From assembly GCF_046115505.1 (NCBI RefSeq), contig NZ_CP170736.1:186001-250000 (forward strand): a DNA stretch of 64,000 bases, in the 5' to 3' direction. Positions 1-8,627 of the stretch are shown here, piece by piece (within the stretch, counting starts at the first letter, position 1; the number at the start of each line of letters is the position of its first letter). The DNA is from Dellaglioa kimchii (lineage in GTDB: Bacteria; Bacillota; Bacilli; Lactobacillales; Lactobacillaceae). The position numbers and the translations under genes are program-made. A model generated the notes under the pieces. That model had not been told where the DNA came from. It worked only from the letters and a program-made list of their open reading frames with translations, and searched no databases.

Positions 1-525
1 TGAATTCATTGTTAAAACGTCCCCGGCAATTTGATAGTGGCCTGTTTTTTCGCCACTAGGATTGAAAAAAGCAGCTGGTGAAATATAGACCCAATCTACA
101 TTTGAAACGGTACGGAGTGTGACTAAAGCATCACGCATATTTTGGGCTGTTGCTTTAGCACCTTCAGGGAAGTCAGGTGTATCACCAAGTAACAGTGTTT
201 TTTCAGAATTAACGAAAAGACTACTTGCGCCACCAACAATAACGAGCTTAACCTTAGTATCAGCTAAGATATCCGTTAAATGTTTTAATGATGTTTGATG
301 AAGATTTTCTTGACCAAATGGAGCGTTAAAAGCATCTACAATAACATCAAATGATTCTAAATCAGCAGTTGTTAACTTGAAAAGATCTTTTTCCATAAAA
401 GGAACATCTTCTGTTAATTTGCTTTTATTTCTAATAATAGCAGTAACATCTAAATGACGAGAAACGGCCTCTTTTAATGTAGATTGTCCTTGTTTACCAG
501 TTGCACCAATAATTCCAATTTTCAT
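1..525 (-). CDS. NAD(P)-binding Rossmann-fold protein, NmrA/SDR-like (3' end cut by window edge)
   Basis: Reading the minus strand from an ATG at 523-525 gives an open frame to the window edge. It begins MKIGIIGATGKQGQSTLKEA, where GATGKQG is the nucleotide-binding glycine motif of atypical short-chain dehydrogenases (NmrA/YwnB type, NAD(P)H-binding PF13460). Later segments (residues around 90-100 VKLVIVGGASSL, around 145 VDWVYISPAAFF) match the usual beta-strands of that family. A good ribosome binding site, AAAGGGAG, lies just upstream of the start. The C-terminus is missing. Members are often oxidoreductase-like or redox-sensing proteins, but no substrate can be named. Confidence 0.8.
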   Translation of the reverse strand, partial: MKIGIIGATGKQGQSTLKEAVSRHLDVTAIIRNKSKLTEDVPFMEKDLFKLTTADLESFDVIVDAFNAPFGQENLHQTSLKHLTDILADTKVKLVIVGGASSLFVNSEKTLLLGDTPDFPEGAKATAQNMRDALVTLRTVSNVDWVYISPAAFFNPSGEKTGHYQIAGDVLTMNS

Positions 526-649
526 TTTATAACTCCCTTTCTAAGTAACTGTCTTCACAATAGTTGAATGACATTTTTTTGTCAAAGAATAAGTCGTCAG
601 GTTACATCTTTATTTTAACTGATAAATATGGTATGTTTATAGTTGTTAT

Positions 650-1017
650 GGGGACGTTCAGGATTCGACAGGTATAGGTTGAGCTTGGATTGCGTTTCGA
701 AGTTTGCGTCTTCGTTAAAACGCTCAGTTAAATTATAACTGCAAAAAATAATAGTAATACTTACGCTTTAGCTGCTTAATAGCGCTCTAACGTAGATCCT
801 CCTAGTATCGTCCATGTGCTAGATCTGGGTCCTAAATTAAGTGGACTTACGTTAACTTCTTCCACCTGGAGAAGTTAAAAGAGACTAATCAGGTTAGTCA
901 GACGTGTTAGCCCTGTTATACGGCGCTACGGTTGGCGAATTTTAAATAGTATAACTATGAACGTAGATGTTTGAGTGGCAATATGCTTGGACGCGGGTTC
1001 GACTCCCGCCGTCTCCA
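650..1017 (+). ncRNA. ssrA: tmRNA (ssrA)
   Basis: The 5' end GGGGACG pairs with CGTCTCC at 1010-1016 to form the alanyl-tRNA-like acceptor stem, and the T-arm GGGTTCGACTCCC sits just before it. The mRNA-like part encodes the proteolysis tag at 741-776 followed by TAA: AKNNSNTYALAA, preceded by the alanine carried on the charged tmRNA. The 3' CCA is not encoded (the sequence continues ATTT after CTCC), so it must be added post-transcriptionally. The role is rescue of ribosomes stalled on broken mRNAs, with SmpB. Pseudoknot regions are present by length but were not folded in detail. Confidence 0.97.
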
Positions 1018-1362
1018 TTTTACACATTGAATAGGTTTGAATAAGGTTGAAAACCGTTATAAAATAACGTTTTTGCATTTTAAAAGTTTGAATAAGATTG
1101 AATGAGTTTGAATGCAAATTAAGGTGTTTTTAAGGTGATTTTTGACAATCCTATTCAACATAACAGATGAAAAGATGACTTGATTCGACGAGTTATCTTT
1201 TTTATTTTGCCATAAAATTAGAGGTCTATTATGAAAAAATAAATTAATTTGTTAGAAATTACGGACACAAAAAATGACCATTTACAAAGGATTATTTTTG
1301 TAAGTAGTCGTTTTTTACGAACTTTATATTAAAATAAAGGTATAAACCAAGAAAGAATATAG
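1018..1362. other. Gene-free stretch downstream of ssrA with TTTGAAT repeats
   Basis: No credible gene. Two near-identical segments TTTGAATAAG(G/A)TTGA lie at 1036-1050 and 1087-1101, with further TTTGAAT/TTGAAT copies at 1027 and 1107. TTGAATAGG at 1027-1035 is repeated in inverse orientation (CCTATTCAA) at 1150-1158. The 3' end of ssrA is a frequent integration site for mobile elements, so these may be a scar, but no integrase or second copy of the tmRNA end is visible. Confidence 0.4.
1171..1206 (+). terminator. Possible intrinsic terminator downstream of ssrA
   Basis: A ten-base-pair stem (AAAGATGACT with AGTTATCTTT, one G-U pair) is followed by a T-tract at 1198-1203. It would end transcription about 150 bases past the mature tmRNA 3' end. 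Confidence 0.5.
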
Positions 1363-1659
1363 TTAGTAACCATATCTAATATTGGAGATAGAGGTTAACT
1401 CTTTTAATTTTTTAGATTGATTGTCAGATAAAGGTTGTTCATCATTCTTGATGGCTTTAGAAAGATCTAAGTTCATGCGACTTAAAATGAATGGAACAGA
1501 AGAACGTTTTTGTTTTAGTTCTTCGAGATAAGCTTGTAACGTAACTTTAAGTGTATTATTACCATTATTTGTACTTAAATCAGTTAATAAATCGGTAATA
1601 ATTTGTTCGGCCTGTTTTCCACGATCATCTCCGCCGGAAAACCATTTTAATTTATTCAT
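1363..1659 (-). CDS. Putative bacteriocin immunity protein (class IIa/EntA-immunity type), orphan
   Basis: A 98-residue, charged, soluble and probably all-helical protein with no signal peptide or membrane segment. Its length, the N-terminal KLKWFSGG(D) and the C-terminal KKLKELTSISNIRYGY resemble lactic acid bacterial proteins annotated as enterocin A/sakacin-type immunity proteins. Those form a four-helix bundle that protects the cell from pediocin-like bacteriocins acting on the mannose phosphotransferase receptor. A good AAGGAG site precedes the ATG. No bacteriocin precursor with a double-glycine leader or YGNGV box is seen nearby, so it would be a stand-alone immunity gene. The family assignment is from recall of sequence similarity, not a search. 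Confidence 0.6.
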   Translation of the reverse strand: MNKLKWFSGGDDRGKQAEQIITDLLTDLSTNNGNNTLKVTLQAYLEELKQKRSSVPFILSRMNLDLSKAIKNDEQPLSDNQSKKLKELTSISNIRYGY

Positions 1660-1910
1660 AGACTAGAACTCCTTAATTTATTTGTATTAACTAATAATAT
1701 ATTAAAATATATAAATTAAAGAGAAATAGTTAACATAATAAATGATAAATATGGTCCCATTTGATCATGAAAATATAAATTAACCTACCAGTTTATGCCT
1801 GCCATATTTGTTGGAAGTATATTTTATCTTTAAAAAGTGGAATTATTTTTAGTTGATTTAATGACTAATCTTTGTAATACTAAATTTATAAAAAATTTAG
1901 GGGGGTTCGT

Positions 1911-2489
1911 ATGTCAAAAGGTAGAGTTGAAGCGTTCACAGATGCTGTAGTTGCTATTATTATGACAATCATGGTTTTAGAGTTAAAAGCACCAGAGGGA
2001 GACACATTTTCAGATTTAATACCGCTTCAAAGTACTTTTTTAGCTTACGTATTAAGTTTCTTTTTAATTGGTGTCACCTGGAATAATCATCATCACATGT
2101 TCCAATTGGCGGATAAAATCAATGGGCGGGTGTTGATTGTTAATACTGGATTTATGTTTGTAATGTCATTCATGCCATTTGCAACAAGCTGGGTTGGTGA
2201 ACATTATAATAAATTTGCGCCTGCCTTTTTATATGGCCTTGTCTTTCTATTATTTAATATTATGTATGTAGTATTAACTAATGAATTACTTCGAGCAAAT
2301 GGGCCTGAATCAAATTTAGCAAAAGCAATTAAAAATGACAATAAAACATGGGTGTCGTTATCTTTTTCACTTATTGGCTTGATGTCAGTATTTATTAAAC
2401 CAGAGTTGGTGTTAATTTTTTGTCTGATTGTGCCATCAATTTGGTTTATACCTAATCGATTAATTGAAAATTTCTATAAAGACAAATGA
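1911..2489 (+). CDS. TMEM175-family (DUF1211) potassium channel protein
   Basis: 192 residues with about six hydrophobic segments. The N-terminal signature RVEAFTDAVVAIIMTIMVLEL fits the bacterial TMEM175/DUF1211 consensus (R-x3-F-S/T-D-A-V...A-I-x2-T-I), in which the first helix lines a K+-selective pore. The next helix carries the typical W-x2-HH motif (TWNNHHHMF, residues about 56-64). Bacterial members are two-channel-repeat or single-repeat K+ leak channels; this one has the single-repeat length. The start is set by a strong GGGGGG site eight bases upstream. It stands alone, ending in a strong bidirectional terminator. Confidence 0.85.
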   Translation: MSKGRVEAFTDAVVAIIMTIMVLELKAPEGDTFSDLIPLQSTFLAYVLSFFLIGVTWNNHHHMFQLADKINGRVLIVNTGFMFVMSFMPFATSWVGEHYNKFAPAFLYGLVFLLFNIMYVVLTNELLRANGPESNLAKAIKNDNKTWVSLSFSLIGLMSVFIKPELVLIFCLIVPSIWFIPNRLIENFYKDK

Positions 2490-2533
2490 AAAACAGTTCC
2501 AACAAGAAATTTCTTGTTGGAACTGTTTTTTTA
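2488..2533. terminator. Bidirectional intrinsic terminator
   Basis: A perfect 19-base-pair inverted repeat (2491-2509 with 2510-2528) is flanked by an A-run on the left and a T-run on the right. It separates the convergent TMEM175 and UPF0145 genes. Confidence 0.95.
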
Positions 2534-2535
2534 AA

Positions 2536-2862
2536 TTATTTAATGTATCGAACTGCGGTACCATATGCGGCAACTGATTGCATATCTTGACCAATTGAAC
2601 CGGAATCAAAACGCATCATAACAACTGCATCAGCACCCATGCTTACTGCATTGTCGCGTAAACGATCAATAGCAGTATCTCTTGATTCAGCCATCATTTC
2701 TGTGTAGGCCTTAATTTCGCCACCGACAATATTTTTAAGACTGGCACCAATGTTTTTGATAACATTTTTAGATTGTGTTGTAAGGCCAAAAACTTCCCCA
2801 ATTACTTCATATTCTCTACCCGGAATACTTTCCGTTGTAACGACTAGAATTTTATCTGACAT
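2536..2862 (-). CDS. UPF0145 / YbjQ-family protein
   Basis: A 108-residue soluble protein matching the YbjQ (DUF74, UPF0145) family. Signs are the N-terminal ILVVTTESIPGREYEVIGEV, the central A-x2-RL-x5-A-x2-GADAVV segment, and the C-terminal AYGTAV. The family forms small pentameric barrels of unknown biochemical role. The length is standard. A GGAGG-type site (AAAGGGAGG) lies upstream of the ATG. It follows the cyclophilin gene on the same strand with about 70 bases between them and no obvious terminator, so co-transcription is possible. Confidence 0.9.
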   Translation of the reverse strand: MSDKILVVTTESIPGREYEVIGEVFGLTTQSKNVIKNIGASLKNIVGGEIKAYTEMMAESRDTAIDRLRDNAVSMGADAVVMMRFDSGSIGQDMQSVAAYGTAVRYIK

Positions 2863-2935
2863 CTATAAAACCTCCCTTTATTAGTATCTTCATAGTAACA
2901 TAGTTATTTTATAAGACACTACAAATTTGAACTGA

Positions 2936-3673
2936 TTATTTTGCCTCTTGGAGGACTTTAATTGTTTTAACTTTAACATTGGTTGTAGGTTTATCACTTG
3001 AATTAACTGCAACTGCTGCAATTTTATCAACAACATCCATCCCTTTGATAACTTGACCAAAGACAGTATAAGTACCATCAAGTGAAGGTGTACCACCATT
3101 TTTGTATGCATCAATAATTTTTGACGGTGTGCCATCTTTAATATCAGCACTAGTACTTACATCTTGGTTATTTTGAACAATGTAGAATTGACTACCAATT
3201 GAATCAGGTTCTGACGTTTGTGCCATCGCTAAAGCACCACGAATATGATAAAGGTTACTTGAAATTTCAGCACCGAATGTATGACCATAAATACTTTCAC
3301 CACCAGTACCATCCCCTTTAGGATCGCCACCTTGAATCATAAATTCGTTAATAACACGATGGAAGAGGGTATTATTATAGTAACCTTTTTTACTATGAGT
3401 AATAAAATTTTTCACAGCTTTTGGTGCATATTCCGGGAATAATTTGATTTTGATATTTCCCTTTGTTGTCTGAATATCTACGACAGCTTCCTTTTTTGTT
3501 ACTTTTGAACTAAGTTGTGGTAGTTCAACGTTTGACGCTATACTGGATGAAGAAGTAGTAGTTTCCGTATCGTTTGTTGTTTCTGCATTTTGATGGTAGA
3601 AGAAGAACCCAATTCCCCCAAGAATAATGATAATAATTACTGCAATTAAACCAATCATTTTTTTGTTTTTCAT
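2936..3673 (-). CDS. Membrane-anchored cyclophilin-type peptidyl-prolyl cis-trans isomerase
   Basis: 245 residues. Residues about 5-26 form one uncleaved hydrophobic anchor with KNKK before it, placing the catalytic part outside the cell. A Ser/Thr-rich linker follows, then a full cyclophilin domain from about residue 62. It shows the family motifs FHRVI..FMIQGGDP.GDGTGG, GALAMAQ, SQFYI and YTVFGQVI.GMDVVD. It should catalyse proline isomerisation in exported proteins and assist folding at the membrane surface. There is no lipobox cysteine, so it is not a lipoprotein. It is transcribed alone or together with the downstream UPF0145 gene. Confidence 0.93.
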   Translation of the reverse strand: MKNKKMIGLIAVIIIIILGGIGFFFYHQNAETTNDTETTTSSSSIASNVELPQLSSKVTKKEAVVDIQTTKGNIKIKLFPEYAPKAVKNFITHSKKGYYNNTLFHRVINEFMIQGGDPKGDGTGGESIYGHTFGAEISSNLYHIRGALAMAQTSEPDSIGSQFYIVQNNQDVSTSADIKDGTPSKIIDAYKNGGTPSLDGTYTVFGQVIKGMDVVDKIAAVAVNSSDKPTTNVKVKTIKVLQEAK

Positions 3674-3964
3674 ATTAACCCCAAACTTTCTTTATTTAAT
3701 TACTCTAGTTTAACGTACGAGGTAGAAGTTATACAAGTCTTAACTTAAACATCCAGTTTAGCGCTTGTATATAGTCATTATGATTGTTATATTTAACATA
3801 TATAAATGGGGATAACTCACGGTTAAATGAGGATTTAATACTTATATGAACGTTATCAATTGTGAACGATATAAAAATTTACATAGTTAGAGGATTACAA
3901 TACAATTATCGAAATAGATTAGTCAGATTTTGTATTGTTAAGAAAAGTAGTAGGGGGTTACATT

Positions 3965-4072
3965 GTGTTAGTTGCTAACAAATTGGGAAATTTAGATTTA
4001 TACATAGAAAAAATAATAAATAATGTCATGGCAAGAGATGTGACTCGTGTCACAGAATCGGGGATGGCATAA
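3965..4072 (+). CDS. Putative 35-codon leader ORF translationally coupled to the PBP gene
   Basis: A GTG at 3965 with a GGGGG ribosome binding site at 3953-3957 (seven bases away) opens a 35-codon frame. It starts MLVANKLGNLDLYIEKIINN and ends GMA. Its stop TAA (4070-4072) overlaps the ATG of the penicillin-binding protein gene as TAATG. The PBP start has no strong site of its own other than GGGGATGG inside this ORF, so re-initiation coupling is plausible. The peptide is unrecognised. A six-base inverted repeat TGTGAC/GTCACA lies within it at about 4039-4054. It is an inference from layout; no homologue is known to me. Confidence 0.5.
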   Translation: MLVANKLGNLDLYIEKIINNVMARDVTRVTESGMA

Positions 4073-6318
4073 TGGTAAAACAAAATAAGAAAGATAAAGT
4101 AAGATGGCGTCATCGTCATCCATGGATTTTTAGAGGTATTGCAATATTTGGTGTTTTATTTTTATTAGGACTTACGACGATAAGTATTTATATTGCGACA
4201 GTTATTAAGTCCGTGCCAACAGTTACAAGTCAGGAATTAATATCTGATGCCAGTTCAAATATGTATGATAAAGATGGCCAGTTAATTTGGTCTTCAGCGC
4301 TGAATAAACGAGTTTATGTTAAGTCAAAAGACATTCCTGAAACATATAGTAATCTGTTATTAGCAACAGAAGATCAAACATTTTACAAAGACGCGGGATT
4401 TTCGCCCTCCGGCTTATTTAATGCGGGACTTTCTTCCATTAAATCAGCTGTAGGTAAAGGGTCAGCTCGAGGTGGATCAAGTATTGAGCAACAGTTAATT
4501 AAATTAACTGTTTTTTCAACGAGTAATAAAGATCGGACTGTAGACCGGAAAATAAAAGAATTTTTCTTAGCGCAACAGTTATACCATAATTATAGTAAGA
4601 AACAGATTTTAGAGTTTTATGTTAATAAAATGAGTCTAGGCGAAGGATCATATGGGGCACAGACCATTTCAGAAACATATTTTGGTAAAACTTTAAAACA
4701 ATTGAGTATTAGTCAACAGGCAATTATAGCTGGATTGGGCCAAGCCCCTTCTACCTATAATCTATATTCAAACCCTAAAGCCGTTCAAACACGCCGAAAT
4801 ATAATATTAAAAACAGGGCTTGAAAATAAGGTAATTACAAAGAAACAATATAAAACAGCTGTCGCAGAATCAGTGACAAAAGATTTACAGAAACGCCATT
4901 GGATGGAAAATTCTGTTACAAAAAAAATTCTTGAAAATAATGCTTATGTTACTTCTGCCTTAGAACAAGTTAGCGATAAAGGGTACGATTTAGCTAAAAC
5001 ACCATTACAAATTACAACAGCGCTTGATTCAAAGCAAAATGCGGCTGTTAAAAAATTAGCTGATAATAAAAAGTATTATCAAAATTCAGCAGAACAATCT
5101 GCAATTACCATTACAGATCCTAAAACAGGAAATGTTGTTGCTCAATATGGTGGACGTCATCAAAAAACTGCCTTCAGTTATAATCGGGCAATTTCTACGC
5201 AGCGTTCGTCAGGATCAGGAATTAAGCCTCTATTAGATTATGGTCCTGCTATTGAATACTTTGGGTGGGCAACCACGCATGCCTTAGATGGCACTTCATA
5301 TACTTATCCGGGAACTAATCTTGTTGCTCAGAATTTTGATAATGTGAGTTATAAATCAATAACGATGCAAAACGCATTACGAGTTTCGGCTAATACACCA
5401 GCAATTAGAACGTTAAATACTGTTGGGAGTGCAAAGGCTAGCCAATTTTTAGCACAAGTAGGGATGGCTCAAAATAATGCACCTGCTGGGTCGCAGGCTA
5501 TTGGACTCGATGTTTCTACCGAACAAATGGCGACAGCATATGGCACCGTTTCAAATGGCGGAACCTATCATGCGGCTCGTTACGTCACAAGTCTAAAATT
5601 TTCAGATAATAGTGTTAAAAAATATGAGGTAAATAGTAAACGTGCTATGAAGGCCTCAACAGCATTTATGCTAACGTCAATGATGGAAGGCGTACCTAAT
5701 ACTGGTGGGACAGCGCCTTCTGCAAGAATTGATAATGTTCATCAGGCAATGAAGACAGGGACCGTCGGTTATTCTGCTTCATCGGGATTTCCAGCGAATG
5801 CAAATATGGATGTCTGGATGAATGGGTTCACTAAATCAACTTCTATTTCGATGTGGTTAGGGTATGATGAACCAATGAAAAAAGGACATTATATTACTGA
5901 TGCTGCATCTGCAATGACAAATGTTAATTTATATCGTGACCTAATGGTACATTTTTCAAAAGAAAAGAATGCTGATAATAGTGAGTGGACAAAACCATCA
6001 ACTGTTACACAATTGTCAGGAACTGGTCTTACAGCTCAATATGAACCTAACGATAAAGTAGTAACGTTAGGCGTTAAAGAGCCAGAAAAAATTGATTTAA
6101 AAAAAGCTAAAATATATAAAACGTATTTGTCTAAAAAGATTTCTGAGGACACGTTAAAAATTAAATTAGAGGATCCTTCATATCACAAGAAACCTGAAGC
6201 ATATAAAATTGGTTCATGGGAGCAGTCGACTCAGAAAAAATTAAATAATGTTCAGAAAAAATTAGACAAGGCTAATAATGGCATTAAGGCGGCTAAAGAG
6301 ACGTTAGAGGGTGAATAA
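4072..6318 (+). CDS. pbp2A: Class A penicillin-binding protein (PBP2A-like transglycosylase/transpeptidase)
   Basis: 748 residues. There is a basic cytoplasmic N-terminus, one membrane anchor (about 20-46), then a GT51 glycosyltransferase domain with the catalytic EDQTFY (E100) and GGSSIEQQL (E139) motifs. A penicillin-binding transpeptidase domain follows: active-site S382-x-x-K385, SAN at 439-441 and KTG at 561-563. It polymerises lipid II into glycan strands and cross-links stem peptides outside the membrane. Length and motif order are those of the Bacillus PbpA2/Lactobacillus Pbp2A type. The lysine-rich C-terminal tail is predicted helical. It forms a two-gene unit with the Ser-rich membrane protein starting two bases after its stop. 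Confidence 0.95.
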   Translation: MVKQNKKDKVRWRHRHPWIFRGIAIFGVLFLLGLTTISIYIATVIKSVPTVTSQELISDASSNMYDKDGQLIWSSALNKRVYVKSKDIPETYSNLLLATEDQTFYKDAGFSPSGLFNAGLSSIKSAVGKGSARGGSSIEQQLIKLTVFSTSNKDRTVDRKIKEFFLAQQLYHNYSKKQILEFYVNKMSLGEGSYGAQTISETYFGKTLKQLSISQQAIIAGLGQAPSTYNLYSNPKAVQTRRNIILKTGLENKVITKKQYKTAVAESVTKDLQKRHWMENSVTKKILENNAYVTSALEQVSDKGYDLAKTPLQITTALDSKQNAAVKKLADNKKYYQNSAEQSAITITDPKTGNVVAQYGGRHQKTAFSYNRAISTQRSSGSGIKPLLDYGPAIEYFGWATTHALDGTSYTYPGTNLVAQNFDNVSYKSITMQNALRVSANTPAIRTLNTVGSAKASQFLAQVGMAQNNAPAGSQAIGLDVSTEQMATAYGTVSNGGTYHAARYVTSLKFSDNSVKKYEVNSKRAMKASTAFMLTSMMEGVPNTGGTAPSARIDNVHQAMKTGTVGYSASSGFPANANMDVWMNGFTKSTSISMWLGYDEPMKKGHYITDAASAMTNVNLYRDLMVHFSKEKNADNSEWTKPSTVTQLSGTGLTAQYEPNDKVVTLGVKEPEKIDLKKAKIYKTYLSKKISEDTLKIKLEDPSYHKKPEAYKIGSWEQSTQKKLNNVQKKLDKANNGIKAAKETLEGE

Positions 6319-6320
6319 AA

Positions 6321-7742
6321 ATGGAACCGAGATCAAGAGGGACAAAGCAAACAGGAAAAAAAACTGTTAACCGAGAAAATAAAACAGATTTTAAACCAGA
6401 ACAAGCTAGTCATAAATCGATACGACAATTTTTAAAGTGGGCGTATCGTATTTTGTTGTTTATTGCGGTTAGCTTGAGTATTTGGAGCGTCTACACGGTT
6501 ATCAATCGTTATCAAATTAGTCTTGATTGGTCCAAAAATGATAATTCAAAATTAACAATGGCAAATCAAACGCCAGACTCACTCTACGACTCTAATGTTA
6601 AGTCTAAAGAAGCAAAACAAAAGTTTAATGAAATTTATGCAGATAGTTACAACATTAAAACAGAGGAGTTAACGGCTAAAGCAACTTCAAGTGAAATGAA
6701 AAAATTAGATGATACATTATCAAATATTTCTAAGAATTCACGTGCTGATTATCAGACAAAATATGATAATTTATTAAAAAAAGTGAAAGTGAATTCATTA
6801 TACCAAGATATATTTGTTAAGAATGACGAACAAATAGTTAAAGGGAATGTGACCCCTGAAACGATTCAAAAATTGAATAATGAACAATTTGGGTACATTA
6901 ATCAGTTATTGATTAATTCTTCAAATAAAGATCAATTTGCCAATCGAATTTATACACTTCAAAAAAATTTGGCAAAAGATGCAATAGCAATAAACGGTGT
7001 AATGGCTATTGCTATGAAGACTGCCACGTATGACTCTTTGTCAGGTAATGTAGAAATATTGAAAAAGAGTACAAGTCAGCAAATAGATGACTATACGAAT
7101 GCTGTCAGTAAATTACACTATTCATGGAATAATCTTGCCTTTTTAAATCAAATTGAAGAAGTGATAGCTAAAGATTTAGCCACACAGACAGAACAGTATC
7201 AGGTATTTGATGATTATAAAAAAGATCTTTCAGATAAGAAACAAGCCGATAAAAAGTTGGTTTCACTTGAAGAAACGTTATCTCATGCATTAAAAAAACA
7301 AGCTGAAGATAAGAAACAAGCTGAAATTTATATAAAAGTTCCTAGATTTGGATCTCAATCGGAAGCGCAAAAGTGGGCTGATAAAAACCACATAGGAATT
7401 GCATTTGAACAGAGATGGTCTGGGAAAAACACGATATTATCGGAACCGAGTGAAGGAAATTTACTTAAGCGAACAGCTAAATTAAAAGTAATTATCCAAC
7501 ATCAAAGTTATAAGGGGACCTCAGCAAATAAAATTTATTCGGGAACAAGTAAAAAGCCATCTAGTGCATCAAGCCAGGAGGCCAAGGCAAGTTCTGTAGA
7601 AGAATCAAGTTCAACGGATGAAACAAGCTCTAGTTTAGAAGCCGACGTGTCATCAGATGCAGCCGTAAGCAGTTCAGAATCAAGTGCTATTAGTAGTAGT
7701 ACAAGCCAGGTAAGCAGTTCATCAGCTACTAAAATACAGTAA
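6321..7742 (+). CDS. Membrane-anchored protein with Ser-rich C-terminal tail, PBP-linked (unknown function)
   Basis: 473 residues. A basic N-terminal region of about 45 residues is followed by a single transmembrane helix (about 46-65) and a long, largely helical extracytoplasmic part rich in K/E/Q. Near residues 340-395 a segment beginning IKVPRFGSQSEAQKWADKN has the spacing of a PASTA-like fold (VP..., helix, then strands ending KLKVIIQ), but this match is weak. The last 75 residues are a low-complexity Ser/Glu/Ala tail. It starts two bases after the PBP gene, so the two are almost surely co-expressed and it may be a PBP partner or wall-associated regulator. Not recognised by name. Confidence 0.8.
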   Translation: MEPRSRGTKQTGKKTVNRENKTDFKPEQASHKSIRQFLKWAYRILLFIAVSLSIWSVYTVINRYQISLDWSKNDNSKLTMANQTPDSLYDSNVKSKEAKQKFNEIYADSYNIKTEELTAKATSSEMKKLDDTLSNISKNSRADYQTKYDNLLKKVKVNSLYQDIFVKNDEQIVKGNVTPETIQKLNNEQFGYINQLLINSSNKDQFANRIYTLQKNLAKDAIAINGVMAIAMKTATYDSLSGNVEILKKSTSQQIDDYTNAVSKLHYSWNNLAFLNQIEEVIAKDLATQTEQYQVFDDYKKDLSDKKQADKKLVSLEETLSHALKKQAEDKKQAEIYIKVPRFGSQSEAQKWADKNHIGIAFEQRWSGKNTILSEPSEGNLLKRTAKLKVIIQHQSYKGTSANKIYSGTSKKPSSASSQEAKASSVEESSSTDETSSSLEADVSSDAAVSSSESSAISSSTSQVSSSSATKIQ

Positions 7743-7901
7743 AAGTAGTTACAATACATTAAAATTGATGGTATTAAAATATATTACGAAAAAACACTAA
7801 AAATATTCATATTATTTAGTTATACTAATGGAATATAAGACCGCTCAAAGTAGCAGATAAGATTATGATTTTCATTAAATTGGAAATGAAAGAGGAATAA
7901 T

Positions 7902-8627
7902 ATGAAATTATTGATGGTAGAGGATAATAAGGCAGTTTCTGAAATGATGTCGATGTTTTTTCAAAAAGAAAAATGGGACGTTCAATACGCTTATGATGGT
8001 AATGATGCTGTTGCTATGTTTAATGAAGATCCGGATAGTTGGGATATGATTACGCTTGATTTGAATTTGCCTGGTATGGATGGCATGCAAGTCAGTTCTA
8101 CGATTCGAAAAGTTTCAGCTAATGTCCCCATTATTATTTTAACGGCACGCGATACCGAAAGTGATCAAGTTCTTGGATTAGAAATGGGCGCAGATGATTA
8201 TGTAACAAAGCCTTTTAGCCCAATAACATTGATTGCTAGAATTAAGGCCCTTCACCGCCGAGCAGAAAAACCAAGCGTTGGAACTGACGATGAAGCAGAA
8301 AATGAAAGTACTAGTTTTGATATTGTCACAACTCACTTTAAATTAAGTACAGCTCGTCGAGAAGCTTATTTACAAGACGTTCTAATTCATGATTTAACAC
8401 CAAAAGAATTTGATCTATTGAAAACGTTGGCAAATAAGCCAAAACAAGTTTTTTCAAGAGAGAAATTATTAGAATTAGTTTGGGATTATGAATTTTTCGG
8501 TGATGAACGAACGGTTGATGCGCATATTAAAAAATTACGTCAAAAAATTGAAAAAGTGGGTCCACAAGTTATTCAAACGGTGTGGGGTGTCGGTTATAAA
8601 TTTGATGACTCAGGAGCTGGTTACTAA
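7902..8627 (+). CDS. OmpR/PhoB-family response regulator
   Basis: 241 residues. The N-terminal receiver domain (1-118) has acidic residues E7/D8, phospho-acceptor D53 (ITLDLNLPG), T (ILTARD) and K (VTKPF) in the right places. The C-terminal winged-helix DNA-binding domain (about 140-235) ends in the typical DERTVDAHIKKLRQKI...TVWGVGYKF. Its stop overlaps the ATG of the sensor kinase by one base (TAATG). The position between a PBP operon and dlt suggests a cell-envelope stress system, but the target genes are inferred only. An isolated TATACT-type box lies upstream at about 7820. Confidence 0.95.
   Translation: MKLLMVEDNKAVSEMMSMFFQKEKWDVQYAYDGNDAVAMFNEDPDSWDMITLDLNLPGMDGMQVSSTIRKVSANVPIIILTARDTESDQVLGLEMGADDYVTKPFSPITLIARIKALHRRAEKPSVGTDDEAENESTSFDIVTTHFKLSTARREAYLQDVLIHDLTPKEFDLLKTLANKPKQVFSREKLLELVWDYEFFGDERTVDAHIKKLRQKIEKVGPQVIQTVWGVGYKFDDSGAGY

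Noticed and set aside
926..1117. 63-codon minus-strand frame over the tmRNA 3' end, containing GVEPAS
   Set aside because: It is antisense to ssrA; the GVEPAS-like string is a known artefact of translating tRNA-like T-arms backwards.
2890..3150. 86-codon minus-strand frame inside the cyclophilin gene
   Set aside because: Out-of-frame shadow of a well-supported gene.
7535..7759. 74-codon minus-strand frame rich in Leu/Ala/Ser
   Set aside because: Shadow of the Ser-rich tail of the gene on the plus strand.
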